Of a stretch of 64,000 bases of DNA, positions 26,825-35,999 are shown piece after piece. The position numbers were made by a program, and so were the translations under genes. The notes under the pieces are model-generated. The model searched no databases. It saw only the letters and a list, made by a program, of their open reading frames with translations, and was not told where the DNA came from. The DNA lies in contig NZ_SJOM01000007.1 of the NCBI RefSeq assembly GCF_004762045.1, positions 2,663,655 to 2,727,654 of the forward strand, in the 5' to 3' direction. Position 1 is the first letter of the stretch. Every line of letters starts with the position of its first letter. This DNA comes from Mycobacterium sp. DL99. GTDB taxonomy: Bacteria > Actinomycetota > Actinomycetes > Mycobacteriales > Mycobacteriaceae.

Positions 26825-28333
26825 TTACAGGTCGGACTCGGCCCTGATCTGTCCGCCGGCGGCCGCCTCCTTGAATGCCGCGTAGTCGCGGTCATTCTGG
26901 TCGGCGTAACTCTCGGCGAACCGTACGAACGCGGCATCGGCGGTGTCCCCGTGGCCGAGATAGGCCGCGATCGCAATGCGGTCGCCGGTGCGGGCGTGGG
27001 CACGCGCCAGCGCGTGTCCGCAGGACCGCCCATAGTCGGCGAGCAGCTTCGGGTCGGATGACTGGATGGGCACTGAGCCCTTCCAATCGCGCAATTGCCG
27101 CACGTAGTAATCCGCTTCGTGGCCGTCCGGTCCCACCGCGTGTAGCCAGCCCAGCAGGATGTCGCTGCTGGCCTGCATCAGCCGTTGGCCGACCGAGACC
27201 CGTTGCGCGGCATTGGGGTATTCACTGGCGCCGAGGAAGCGCTCAAGCACAGACGGCTGGGCTTCCTTCACCTGCATCAGCGATGGATCGTCGCCGTCGC
27301 GCCCCAGCATCATCACCACCCACGACCGCAGCCCAACACTGCCGACCCCGACCACCTTGCGGGCCATCGCCGCGTACCGGAACCGGTTGACGAGGCAACG
27401 GCGTTCGGTCTCTAGGCTTGCGCGGTAGCCTTCCATCAGGGTGTCCATCTGCTGCTCGTAGCGGTGGGCCTCATCGGCGCCGACGAGTTCTTCGATGGGC
27501 ACCAGGAGTGGCGGGCTGCTGACAAGCCGACGTCTGCCGTCGACGACCTCGGTCAGCTTGGACGCAGCCTGCAGGCTGTCGCGGCTGCGGGCCTTGGCGG
27601 CGGTCAGCCGGATCGACGCCGCGTACTCCGGGTCGACGGTGTCTTCCAGCGCAGCGTCGACAACGGTGTGTGCGTACCACACGTCCAGTTCGCGCATCTC
27701 GGCCAGTTCCTGCATGCGTCCCCGATAGGCGGCCGCGCACGCGCGCACTATGTTGGCGGTGTCGACGGATTGAAATCCGTTGACACGAGCGGTGACCGCC
27801 AGACTGGCGACCAACCGTTTGACGTCCCATTCCCACGGCCCGGGCAGGGTCTCGTCGAAGTCGTTGATGTCGAACACAAGATTGCGTTCCGCCGACGCGA
27901 ACAGGCCGAAATTGGACAGATGCGCATCGCCGCAGAGTTGGGTGGTGAGCCCGGTGTGTGCCCCTACCGCGAGATCCGACGCCATGATCAGCGCTGCACC
28001 GCGGAAGAACGCCAGCGGCGTTGCCAGCATGCGGCCGTAGCGGATCGGAATGAGATCGGCTATCCGCGTCGCGGCCTGGGATTGCAGTAGCGCCACCGGA
28101 TCCGCGCGGCCTGCGGCGGACGGCAGGTCTGCCAGCGCCGATCTGGGGAAGGAGGACCGCGCCGTCCGGCCCAGGTCACGGCGGTCCTGCGCGGATCGAT
28201 ACATGTGCGCCACCTCCCCGGCCGACTGCTCCGTTGATGCGACCGGTTGCACCGGCTTCTCGCCATTGTCTGCGACAACCGGTACCGATGGTCGATGTTC
28301 GGTGAGACAGCGTGGCCGTCGAGATGGCGGCAT
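26825..28333 (-). CDS. DUF2252 protein
   Basis: A 502-residue cytosolic protein. DUF2252 proteins look like distant relatives of kinase-fold phosphotransferases: RMLATPLAFFRGAALIMASDL, LCGDAHLSNFGLFA (HxxNF as a catalytic-like loop) and VFDINDFDETLPGPWEWDVKRL (partly quoted: INDFDET). The C-terminal part has LADYGRSCGHALARAHARTGD. The function is unknown. The first 45 residues are poorly conserved-looking; an alternative start is the Met at 28204 (MYRSAQDRR). Confidence 0.82.
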   Translation of the reverse strand: MPPSRRPRCLTEHRPSVPVVADNGEKPVQPVASTEQSAGEVAHMYRSAQDRRDLGRTARSSFPRSALADLPSAAGRADPVALLQSQAATRIADLIPIRYGRMLATPLAFFRGAALIMASDLAVGAHTGLTTQLCGDAHLSNFGLFASAERNLVFDINDFDETLPGPWEWDVKRLVASLAVTARVNGFQSVDTANIVRACAAAYRGRMQELAEMRELDVWYAHTVVDAALEDTVDPEYAASIRLTAAKARSRDSLQAASKLTEVVDGRRRLVSSPPLLVPIEELVGADEAHRYEQQMDTLMEGYRASLETERRCLVNRFRYAAMARKVVGVGSVGLRSWVVMMLGRDGDDPSLMQVKEAQPSVLERFLGASEYPNAAQRVSVGQRLMQASSDILLGWLHAVGPDGHEADYYVRQLRDWKGSVPIQSSDPKLLADYGRSCGHALARAHARTGDRIAIAAYLGHGDTADAAFVRFAESYADQNDRDYAAFKEAAAGGQIRAESDL

Positions 28334-28383
28334 ACGCCCGCTCGCGGTGGACCCTTCTGGAACAAATGCTCAGGTCAGGGCGC

Positions 28384-28800
28384 TCAGGCGGTCTCGGGCA
28401 CCAGCTTCAGTGAGATCGAGTTGATGCAGTACCGCTGATCGGTCGGGGTGGGGTAGCCCTCGCCCTCGAATACGTGCCCCAGGTGGCTGTGGCAGTTCGC
28501 GCACAGCACCTCGACGCGGCGCATGCCGAGCGAGGTGTCCGACCGCAGGATCACCGCGGCCGAATCGGCCGGATCGAAGAACGACGGCCAGCCGCAATGG
28601 GATTCGAATTTCTCGGTGCTGCGGAACAACTCGGCGCCGCAGGCCCGGCACTCATACACGCCTTCGGTCTTGGTGTCGGTGTACTCACCGGTGAAGGGCC
28701 GCTCGGTGCCCGCCCGGCGCAGCACCGCGAATTCCTCAGGGGTCAGCTTCGCGCGCCACTCGTCATCGGTCAGTTGCAGCTTGGGACCGTCGGTCGTCAT
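28384..28800 (-). CDS. msrB: Peptide-methionine (R)-S-oxide reductase MsrB
   Basis: A 138-residue repair enzyme that reduces methionine-R-sulfoxide in proteins. Zinc is held by the two CxxC pairs CRAC (about 52-55) and CANC (about 100-103). The substrate pocket has [19 protein letters not shown] is present, and the catalytic Cys is in [13 protein letters not shown]. Matches Rv2674 in context. It probably draws electrons from thioredoxin. Confidence 0.95.
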   Translation of the reverse strand: MTTDGPKLQLTDDEWRAKLTPEEFAVLRRAGTERPFTGEYTDTKTEGVYECRACGAELFRSTEKFESHCGWPSFFDPADSAAVILRSDTSLGMRRVEVLCANCHSHLGHVFEGEGYPTPTDQRYCINSISLKLVPETA

Positions 28801-28903
28801 GAACCCAAATTACGTGTTGCCCGCCGGTGCGCGCCAGGCATGACGGATCCGTACGAGCGCGGGGCGCCGTGACCGCGGCATCGGGTCAGCAGGTCGCATC
28901 CGG

Positions 28904-29347
28904 TCAGTACGGGGCGGTGGGCGGGTAGGGCGGTGGCATCAGTCTCTTGTTGTGTGCGTCAGCGGCCATGTAGGCCCACACCATGCCGCCGATCCAGGTG
29001 AACAGCCAGAGGAACCAGGTCAAGCCGAGGGTGAAGAATCCGATGATGAGCAGCAACGCGTTGATGCCGAACATGATGAAGGCGCCCGGCACCGTTGCGT
29101 AGAGCATTCCCAGGCAGCCGAACAGTCCGGCCAGCAAGGCCGCGAGCCCGGGGTTTTTCGTCGGCGCGGCCGGCGCATACATGTTGACCTGGACTGCGGG
29201 CGGGGCCGGGTATAGGTAAGGCTGTGGGCCGGTGGCGCCGAAGTAGCCGGGCGGTGGGCTGAGATTGGGCTGCAGGATCGGCGGTGGCTGCTGTGACTGG
29301 ATGGGTGGTGGCACCGCAGGCAGATAGTTGTCGTCGGCCTGGCTCAT
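28904..29347 (-). CDS. Proline-rich small membrane protein
   Basis: A 147-residue protein. The N-terminal 60 residues are Pro/Gln/Tyr-rich (PPPIQSQQPPPILQPN, PPPGYFG) and probably disordered. Two helices follow (about 68-90 and 94-125), with GLAALLAGLFGCLGMLYA and a Trp-rich second hairpin (WFLWLFTWIGGMVWAY), somewhat like TM2/DUF4870 proteins. It ends in another Pro/Tyr segment. Function unknown. Confidence 0.75.
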   Translation of the reverse strand: MSQADDNYLPAVPPPIQSQQPPPILQPNLSPPPGYFGATGPQPYLYPAPPAVQVNMYAPAAPTKNPGLAALLAGLFGCLGMLYATVPGAFIMFGINALLLIIGFFTLGLTWFLWLFTWIGGMVWAYMAADAHNKRLMPPPYPPTAPY

Positions 29348-29532
29348 GGTTGCCCCCTTGGTCGATTTGGTGAGGTGAGGCTACCGCCACGGGGGATCGG
29401 GTGTGTGCTGCTGGGCTACTTTTGCTCATCGAGCGCGAGCGTTGAACTGATCAGGCAGATCCGTCCAAGCGCCCGGCGGGGACGCGCGTGATGCTCGAGA
29501 CTGGATCAATCACCTATGACAGGGGAGCTCAC

Positions 29533-30105
29533 ATGCCGGCGATGTCACGGATCGAGCGCGCATTCTGCAAGACGGCGCTGTGGCGTGGGGGAACCGGGCA
29601 GGCCGTGCTCGGTAGCATCCCGGTCGATCGGTTGGGTCACGATGTTCTCGAAATCGGCTCGGGCAGTGGCGATATCGCGGCCCGGATGCGGCAGGGCAAT
29701 CCGGATCTGGCCATCACCGCGACCGACTTCGACCCGGCGATGGTGCGCGCCGCCGCCCGGCGGCTGCAGGCATATCCAGACGTGACCGTGCGTGGGGCCG
29801 ACGCCACCGACCTGCCATTCGCCGACGACTCGTTCGATTCGGTGCTGAGCTGCCTGATGCTGCACCACATCGTGGAATGGGAGAAGGCCGTCGCCGAGAT
29901 CGCCCGGGTGTTGCGGCCGGGCGGTGTGTTCACTGGCTACGACCTGACCCGAACCCCGATGGCAACGGCGATCCACCGGCTCGACCGGTCACCGTTCCGG
30001 CTGGTCGAACCCGACGAGCTCGATGAGGTCTGCACGCACCACGGCCTGCCGATGCAGACCCGGACCCGCCTGGCGGGTCAGGTCATGCAGTTCACCTCAA
30101 ACTGA
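29533..30105 (+). CDS. Class I SAM-dependent methyltransferase
   Basis: A 190-residue methyltransferase. VLEIGSGSGDIAARM is the SAM loop (about 37-51), TATDFDPAMVRAAARR the acidic strand 2, GADATDLPFADDSFDSVLSCLMLHH motifs II and III (partly quoted), followed by RVLRPGGVFTGYD. It is compact, like Methyltransf_11 proteins that act on small lipids or quinones. The ATG at 29533 has AGGGGAGC 6 nt upstream, better than the ATG at 29488. It overlaps the convergent aftC stop by 9 nt. Confidence 0.82.
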   Translation: MPAMSRIERAFCKTALWRGGTGQAVLGSIPVDRLGHDVLEIGSGSGDIAARMRQGNPDLAITATDFDPAMVRAAARRLQAYPDVTVRGADATDLPFADDSFDSVLSCLMLHHIVEWEKAVAEIARVLRPGGVFTGYDLTRTPMATAIHRLDRSPFRLVEPDELDEVCTHHGLPMQTRTRLAGQVMQFTSN

Positions 30106-31386
30106 TTCGGCTTCCTTGGCACGGTTCAGCCACGGCGGATCGATGCCCTCGTCGAGCCTGCCGTCCTGCTTGGCGTCGAGGTAGCGGAAGTACAGCACGC
30201 AGAACACTACGACCAGCATGAGTGACCAGCCGTAGGTGATCTTCATGTACTCCAGGAACCGGCCGGTGGTCGGCCAGCGCCACAACAGCCAGCGGTCCAT
30301 CGTCATGAACCCGTAGACCCCCAGCCACGCCGGCCAGTTGCGGATCACCGAGTTCGGCAGCACCACCGTCATCAGGAACGGGAACAGCATCATCGAGTAG
30401 TAGCCCTGGGCCAGTCCGAGCACCAGCCACGAGCTGATCAGCAGGACGCCTGACGAGGTCAGCATCCAGAACAGCTGGTCGCGTTCGCGGTAGTAGCGGT
30501 AGAGCAGCCACAGGCTGACCACCGTCAGCACCACCGCGATCACGCGCAGCACGATGATCAACCACATCGGCAGCCCGTAGTAGATGCCGTTGCCCAGGAT
30601 CGAGGAGTTGAAGTAGTCGCGAGTCTCAAGGATGTAGGGCGCGGTGTTGCGCACGAAGCCCATCGGGTCCGCCGACAGCGGCCAGGCCACCGCGTTGAAC
30701 GCCAGGGGCACACCGAACGCGGTGATCAGGGTGCGCCACTGCCGGTTCAACACCGGCAACAGCAGCAGCGGTGCCAATGACGGCTTCACCACCAGCGTCA
30801 GGCCGATCGCCGCCCCTGCCAAAAGTTCGTTGCGGGTGCCGCCCTTGAGCAGGAACCAGAAGAACAACACCTCGGCCAGCAGCAGGCAGCCGTTGATGTT
30901 TGTGAAAACCAGTGTGTTGGTGACCGATTCGGTGCAGAACATGGCCAGCAGCAGGGCCGGCAGCGCTACCGAGGTCAATGAGAATTTGAACAGTCGTACC
31001 AGTACGCATGCGGCGATGATGACTGCCGCGGAGTTGATCCCGACGAACCAGAACCGCGACGCGAACTCCGGCAGGAACCCGAACGGGGCCAGCAGCAGAG
31101 TGCCGCCCGGTGGGTAGAGGTAGTGCGGGTCGACGAAGTTGAAATGTTCGTTGTAGATGGCCCAGTGCCGACGGAAATTCGACACCGCGCGGTACACCGG
31201 ACCGAAATCGTCGGTGATGTAGCCGTTGGTGGCCAGCACATAGCTGCGATGGATGATCGACAGAATCGCGACCGGCCACAGCACCGAACGCAGCACCGTG
31301 GCGGTGCTCGGCGGGGAGGTGCGGGGACGGAAGGAGTTCAGAAGACCGACTCTGATGGGATTGGTCGTGGATTCTGCTTCGGCCAC
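30097..31386 (-). CDS. aftC: Alpha-(1->3)-arabinofuranosyltransferase AftC
   Basis: A 429-residue GT-C glycosyltransferase (GT87) that adds branching arabinofuranose to arabinogalactan and lipoarabinomannan from decaprenyl-phosphoryl arabinose. About 10-12 transmembrane helices. The first extracytoplasmic loop NGYITDDFGPVYRAV carries the acidic pair expected at the catalytic site. HYLYPPGGTLLLAPFG is another GT87 feature. Context equals Rv2673, beside the Rv2672-like lipoprotein. An essential-type envelope gene in mycobacteria. Confidence 0.9.
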   Translation of the reverse strand: MAEAESTTNPIRVGLLNSFRPRTSPPSTATVLRSVLWPVAILSIIHRSYVLATNGYITDDFGPVYRAVSNFRRHWAIYNEHFNFVDPHYLYPPGGTLLLAPFGFLPEFASRFWFVGINSAAVIIAACVLVRLFKFSLTSVALPALLLAMFCTESVTNTLVFTNINGCLLLAEVLFFWFLLKGGTRNELLAGAAIGLTLVVKPSLAPLLLLPVLNRQWRTLITAFGVPLAFNAVAWPLSADPMGFVRNTAPYILETRDYFNSSILGNGIYYGLPMWLIIVLRVIAVVLTVVSLWLLYRYYRERDQLFWMLTSSGVLLISSWLVLGLAQGYYSMMLFPFLMTVVLPNSVIRNWPAWLGVYGFMTMDRWLLWRWPTTGRFLEYMKITYGWSLMLVVVFCVLYFRYLDAKQDGRLDEGIDPPWLNRAKEAESV

Positions 31387-31422
31387 CAGCGAACCTTATA
31401 CCGACGTCGATCGGGCCCCGCG

Positions 31423-33000
31423 TCAGGCAGGACAGTAGGTGTCGGTCTCGGGCAGTTTGCCGCTGTCGAGATAGCCGGTGAGCGGGGGTAGCGCGCACGG
31501 GGTGTAGATGCTGGCGCCGTGGCCGATGCCCTGCCACATCACCCGCCGGTTGTTGGCGCCGGCGTTGATGATGGTGGCGGCGACGGCGGCGACGCCCTCG
31601 TTGCCGACGATCGGGTCGTTGTGCACGCCGAGCAGCAGCACCGGAATCTTGAGGTCCTGCGGGTCTTTTGGTGCGGTGCCGCTGGGCCAGTTGAGGCATT
31701 TGACGAGGTTCAGCGCCCCAACGGCGCCGAACTGCGGGTAGAGCTTGCCCCAGGCGACCACCAGTTCACGGACCCGGTCCGGGGTCGGCCGGTTCAGCGC
31801 GTCGCCGCAGGAGTTCACGAACTGGCCGTCGGTCTGGCGCAGGCTGTCGGCCTGGGTGATCAAGGTCGAGATCGGACCGGCGTCACCGGCGCGAGCCGCA
31901 GCCAGGGCGCCGGCCAGGTTGTTCGTGGCGGCCACCCGGTCGCCTTGGGGGAAGCCCATTCCGGTGGTGATCGCGTCGACCAGCGTGGCAACCGAGGCCC
32001 CGCCGGGTCCGCGGCCGGCCCGCGCGTCGGCCAGCAGGGCGTCGACGGCGCCCTTCGCATCGGGGGCCAGCGGGCAGTTGGCGGCCACGCACTGGGCGGC
32101 GAACGCGTCCAGCGCGGCCTGTTGGCCCTTCACACGTTGTTCGGCCGCGGCCTCGGCACTGAGTGCCAGCGGTAGCGGGGAGTCCAGGATCAGCCGCGAC
32201 ACCTTGTTGGGGTGCGAGCCGGCATAGGCCAGGGCCACCTGAGCGCCGTTGCCGACGCCCAGTAGCGCCAGGGAGGGCACATCCCAGGTGCTGCGCAGCC
32301 GTTCCAGATCTTCGGCCGTGTGCGCGTTGTCGTAGGCCGAGTCGCCCGGGGCGATGGTGTCGGTGCAGCTGGTGGTGGCGGTCATGGTGACCGCGCCGAG
32401 GTTGGCCACCGGATCGTCGCCGGCTTGAAACTGCGTCTGGTCCAGCATTTCCTGGCGGTCGTAGACGTCGCGGCAATCGATGGCGCCGGACATGCCGATG
32501 CCGCGCCGGTCCACGGCGACGATGGGATGCGTCTTGAGGATGTCGGTTCCCGAGCGCGCCAACCATGTCGGCAGCTGCACCGAGGTGGGGATGTCGGATC
32601 CGGTGGTCATCACCAGCGGTCCGGCGTCGGGCGGGGTCTGCGTCGAACGGGCCCGCACCACGCCGATGCTGATCGTGCCGGTGGCCCCGTTGATGGAGTC
32701 GAGATCGGCGTCGTAGGTCGCGCAGTCCAGCGTGACGTCGGCGGGCGGCTGGACGCCGGCACCGCTGAACACCCGCGGGGTGCAGTCCCGCCAGGACAGG
32801 TCGTTCTTCGGCGCTTCGATGCCGGGCGCACCGGGCGGGGCCGCCGAGGTGGTCACGGGCTGTCCCTGCGGGTGAGCGCCGGAGTTGGTGGCATACCGCG
32901 GATCTGCGGCGAACAGCGGCGCACAGGCAGTGAGCCCCAGTGACAGGACGGGCACGGCGACCGCCGACCTTCTCAGGGCTTTCACCAGCTGATGACGCAT
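31423..33000 (-). CDS. Secreted alpha/beta-hydrolase lipoprotein, nucleophile apparently lost
   Basis: A 525-residue exported protein of the Rv2672 family (annotated as a tripeptidyl-aminopeptidase-like protease). A signal peptide ends in the lipobox LGLTAC (Cys about 25). The alpha/beta-hydrolase fold shows AVDRRGIGMSG in the right place, but the nucleophile elbow reads LLGVGNGAQVALAYA, that is GVGNG, not GxSxG. Asp (GVHNDPIV) and His (GIGHGASIY) of the triad are kept. A C-terminal TAP-like segment contains Cys residues. The Met at 33000 gives a perfect signal peptide. Confidence 0.85.
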   Translation of the reverse strand: MRHQLVKALRRSAVAVPVLSLGLTACAPLFAADPRYATNSGAHPQGQPVTTSAAPPGAPGIEAPKNDLSWRDCTPRVFSGAGVQPPADVTLDCATYDADLDSINGATGTISIGVVRARSTQTPPDAGPLVMTTGSDIPTSVQLPTWLARSGTDILKTHPIVAVDRRGIGMSGAIDCRDVYDRQEMLDQTQFQAGDDPVANLGAVTMTATTSCTDTIAPGDSAYDNAHTAEDLERLRSTWDVPSLALLGVGNGAQVALAYAGSHPNKVSRLILDSPLPLALSAEAAAEQRVKGQQAALDAFAAQCVAANCPLAPDAKGAVDALLADARAGRGPGGASVATLVDAITTGMGFPQGDRVAATNNLAGALAAARAGDAGPISTLITQADSLRQTDGQFVNSCGDALNRPTPDRVRELVVAWGKLYPQFGAVGALNLVKCLNWPSGTAPKDPQDLKIPVLLLGVHNDPIVGNEGVAAVAATIINAGANNRRVMWQGIGHGASIYTPCALPPLTGYLDSGKLPETDTYCPA

Positions 33001-33025
33001 GCTGACCACAGTAGCGACAGGGTTG

Positions 33026-33799
33026 TCAGTGCCCGCGGACGTAGCGGGTGTACAGGTAGCCCTCGTCGTCGGTGAGCAGGTGCGAGGGCCGCATCCGGGT
33101 GTGCGCCTGGCCCGCACCGGTGGCGATGCGCCGGGCCACGCCGCCGAGCAGGATCGGTGCCACGGTCAGGCAAAGCTCGTCGAGCAGGTCGTTTTCGATG
33201 AGCAGGCTCAACAGCGACGGGCCGCCCTCGGTCAGCACCCGGAAGAGCTTGCGTTCGGCCAGGATTCGCAGTGCGACCGCCGGGTCGACGCGCGTGGGGT
33301 CCGCACCGGAGGCGTCGAGGACCTCGGCGAGAGTGCCCAGCCGGTGTCGTGCGTCGGCGACGGTCTTGGTGGCGGTGAGGATGAGCGGTGCCACCTCGGT
33401 GCGGGTGAAGAACTTGGAGTTTTGGTCGAGCTCGGCCGATGCGGTGATGACGGCGATCGGCGGCACTTCGTCCTGGCCACGGCGCTGGCGCTCCTGCCGC
33501 TGGGCGGCAGACAGCTGCACGCCGGAGTAGTTCTCGATCCGCACCGTCGCCGCGCCCATCAGGATGACATCGGCGGTCTGGCGCATGAGATTGAACACAG
33601 CCCGGTCACCCGGACCGGCCAGGCCGCCGGACTTGCCGTCCTCGGTGGCACCGCCGTCGAGGCTACTGATCATGTTGCCTCGCACCCAACATCGCCGCAG
33701 GTCATCGGGGTAGGTGTAGTAATCGGCCAGCTGGCCGTCGGCGATCTTGTCGACGTTTCCCAGCACGGTCAGGTCGGTCCCGGCGGTGTCATCGGACAT
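33026..33799 (-). CDS. RibD C-terminal-like reductase
   Basis: A 257-residue RibD_C/dihydrofolate-reductase-fold protein matching Rv2671. It lacks the deaminase half of RibD. Typical parts: WVRGNMISSLDGGATEDGKSGGL, VILMGAATVRIENY, VLTEGGPSLLSLLIENDLLDELCLTVAPILLGG (all partly quoted). Rv2671 has been reported to have dihydrofolate reductase activity and to affect para-aminosalicylate susceptibility when overexpressed. Whether this copy is a folate or a pyrimidine reductase is not decided by sequence alone. The zapE gene is divergent, 34 nt away. Confidence 0.86.
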   Translation of the reverse strand: MSDDTAGTDLTVLGNVDKIADGQLADYYTYPDDLRRCWVRGNMISSLDGGATEDGKSGGLAGPGDRAVFNLMRQTADVILMGAATVRIENYSGVQLSAAQRQERQRRGQDEVPPIAVITASAELDQNSKFFTRTEVAPLILTATKTVADARHRLGTLAEVLDASGADPTRVDPAVALRILAERKLFRVLTEGGPSLLSLLIENDLLDELCLTVAPILLGGVARRIATGAGQAHTRMRPSHLLTDDEGYLYTRYVRGH

Positions 33800-33833
33800 G
33801 AACTGAATTGGAGCACGTCGTTACGCTGCCTGA

Positions 33834-34874
33834 ATGCACGGGTCCAGCGGCGTCGCTCATCTCGCCGATCGTCATCCCACTGTCACGCCGGAGCGGCTGG
33901 TCGCACAGTTGGTTCCGCCGCCGACGTTCGCCGACGTCAGCTTCGACAGTTACCGCCCGGACCCGGCCGAACCGTCCCAGGCCGCCGCGGTGCAATCCTG
34001 CCGCAGTTTCTGCGAGCAGGCAGCGCTTCGGCGGGCAGGCAAGAAGAAGCTGTTCGGCAAGCGTGAGGTGCTGCCCGGGGTCGGGCTGTACCTGGACGGC
34101 GGGTTCGGCGTCGGCAAGACCCACCTGTTGGCCTCCACCTATTACACGCTTTCGGCGGGCGAGGCACCGACCGCGTTCGCCACGTTCGGCGAGCTGACCC
34201 AGCTGGCCGGTGTGTTCGGCTACAACGAGTGCATCGACCTGCTCTCGGAGTACGTGGTGGTGTGCATCGACGAGTTCGAGCTCGATGACCCGGGCAACAC
34301 GACACTGATCTCGCGGTTGCTCTCGGCGCTGGTGGAGCGCGGGGTGTCGATCGCGGCTACCTCGAACACGCTGCCCGAACAGCTGGGTGAGGGCCGGTTC
34401 GCCGCGCAGGACTTCCTGCGTGAGATCAACACGCTGGGACAGATCTTCACGACGGTCCGGATCGAGGGGCCCGACTACCGGCATCGCGATCTGCCGCCGG
34501 CCCCCGAGCCGCTGTCCGATGACGAAGTGGCGCAGCGGGCCGAGGGCGTCACCGGAGCGACCCTCGACGACTTCGACGCGTTGTGTGCGCATCTGGCGAC
34601 CATGCACCCGTCGCGCTATCACGCGTTGATCGAAGGTGTCACCGAGGTGTTCATCACCGGGGTGCACCCGATCGAGGATCAGAGCGTGGCGCTGCGCCTG
34701 GTGGCGCTGACCGATCGGCTCTACGACGCGGGTGTCCCGGTGCTGGCGTCGGGGACCAAGCTGGACACCATTTTCAGTCCGGAGATGGTGGCCGGCGGGT
34801 TCCGGAAGAAGTACCTGCGGGCCACGTCGCGTCTGTTGGCCCTGACCGCCGCCGCGCAGCAGAAGACCGTCTAG
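33834..34874 (+). CDS. zapE: AFG1-like ATPase ZapE
   Basis: A 346-residue P-loop ATPase of the AFG1/ZapE family, in E. coli a Z-ring-associated division factor. Walker A is GGFGVGKTHLLA (89-100), Walker B VVCIDEFELDD (about 143-153), then the sensor AATSNTLPEQLGEGRF and an Arg-finger-like DFLREIN. The C-terminal part ends with GFRKKYLRATSRLLALT. Equivalent to Rv2670c. The gene end overlaps the GNAT gene on the other strand by 4 nt. Confidence 0.88.
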   Translation: MHGSSGVAHLADRHPTVTPERLVAQLVPPPTFADVSFDSYRPDPAEPSQAAAVQSCRSFCEQAALRRAGKKKLFGKREVLPGVGLYLDGGFGVGKTHLLASTYYTLSAGEAPTAFATFGELTQLAGVFGYNECIDLLSEYVVVCIDEFELDDPGNTTLISRLLSALVERGVSIAATSNTLPEQLGEGRFAAQDFLREINTLGQIFTTVRIEGPDYRHRDLPPAPEPLSDDEVAQRAEGVTGATLDDFDALCAHLATMHPSRYHALIEGVTEVFITGVHPIEDQSVALRLVALTDRLYDAGVPVLASGTKLDTIFSPEMVAGGFRKKYLRATSRLLALTAAAQQKTV

Positions 34875-35392
34875 ACCGGACGGACCATCACGTAGTCGTT
34901 CTCGATGCGGGTCCCGAGCCGGAAGGTCTTGGTGCCGCTGATGGTGAAACCGTTCTTGGCGTAGAAGCGCTGCGCGCGTTGGTTCTGTTGGTTGACCCCC
35001 AGCCACACGCAGCCGACGCCGGATTCGGCCGCGGCGCGCAGTGACTCGGTCATGAGAGCCTGGGCAGCACCGCCGCCGTGGCTGTCGGGCAGCACGTAGA
35101 TCTTGGACAGCTCGAGTGCGGGCCGTTGCGTCACCGCTTGCTGGACGTCACTGTTGTCGGGGACACCGTGAATCAGCATGGCGTATCCGGTGATTGAGGT
35201 ATCGCGTGCCACCAGCACGATCCGGTTCGGATCGGTGAGGTACTCGCCGAAGCGTTCCTCGGAGAGGGTTTCGGCGATGAACGCGGCGATGTTGTCCGGC
35301 GTCACCGACGGGGGACAGGCCAGGGGAAAGGTGGCGGCCGCGACCGCAGCGAGTTCCGGAAGGTCAGCCGCGGTGGCCGGCGCTATCTCCAC
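34871..35392 (-). CDS. GNAT N-acetyltransferase
   Basis: A 173-residue acetyltransferase matching Rv2669. It has LSKIYVLPDSHGGGAAQALM, where the acetyl-CoA pyrophosphate loop (Q/RxxGxG/A) appears as the variant HGGGAAQ, then VWLGVNQQNQRAQRFYAKNGF, the conserved motif B of GNAT proteins. Protein or small-molecule substrate unknown. It lies between zapE (convergent) and the MPT63-like gene (same strand, 28 nt). Confidence 0.87.
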   Translation of the reverse strand: MEIAPATAADLPELAAVAAATFPLACPPSVTPDNIAAFIAETLSEERFGEYLTDPNRIVLVARDTSITGYAMLIHGVPDNSDVQQAVTQRPALELSKIYVLPDSHGGGAAQALMTESLRAAAESGVGCVWLGVNQQNQRAQRFYAKNGFTISGTKTFRLGTRIENDYVMVRPV

Positions 35393-35420
35393 GGCTCCTC
35401 GCGCGAGCGCTCGTGGGTGA

Positions 35421-35963
35421 TCAAGGCAGGGGCGCGCCCGGCTGCCACAGATTCCACTGCGCCAGGTGCTCGCCCGTCTTGGTGTCGGTCAGCACCACGT
35501 TGGTGACCAGTGCGCGGTAGACATCCCAGTAGACGTCGCCGTTGACGGTGGCTCCCGGAGGCGCGTTGCGCAGCGCCGCTTCGAGCCGGTTCGGCGCATC
35601 GGTGTGCTTGGGCGCGTACGCGTCGGCGTACGGGGTGACGCCGTTGAATGTGAACCCCAGCGCCATCGCGTAGGGGTTGGGCGCAGAGATGGTGGTCACC
35701 GTGATCGGGGCCCGCCACGGCCCGCCCTGGGCCCGCCACCGCGGCGAGCCGTTCCAGCCCCAGCCGGGCGGGACGTCACTGGCGAGCACGTCGTGCACGG
35801 TGACGTCGGCGACGATGCCGTTGGCGGTCTGGACCCGCAGCGTCTGACCGATGTTGCCGATGGGGGCGCCTTCGGCCGAGGCCGCCGGCGGGGCCACGAG
35901 GGCGGTGACGGCCACCACCATGGCCGTGAACATGAGCGCAAACCAGCGAGGCATGCCACGCAT
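35421..35963 (-). CDS. Secreted MPT63-like (DUF1942) protein
   Basis: A 180-residue exported protein with a signal peptide cleaved after PPAASA (about residue 30). The mature part has an immunoglobulin-like DUF1942 arrangement: IGQTLRVQTANGIVADVTVHDV, APITVTTISAPNP, ATVNGDVYWDVYRALVTN and VVLTDTKTGEHLAQWNLW (partly quoted). Such proteins are secreted by mycobacteria and some are antigens; the function is unknown. Equivalent to Rv2668. A 36-nt gap separates it from the PPOX gene, which lies on the same strand further from the left. Confidence 0.83.
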   Translation of the reverse strand: MRGMPRWFALMFTAMVVAVTALVAPPAASAEGAPIGNIGQTLRVQTANGIVADVTVHDVLASDVPPGWGWNGSPRWRAQGGPWRAPITVTTISAPNPYAMALGFTFNGVTPYADAYAPKHTDAPNRLEAALRNAPPGATVNGDVYWDVYRALVTNVVLTDTKTGEHLAQWNLWQPGAPLP

Positions 35964-35999
35964 GATCGCACAAAGTGAAACGTGTTACAGCCGGATGGG

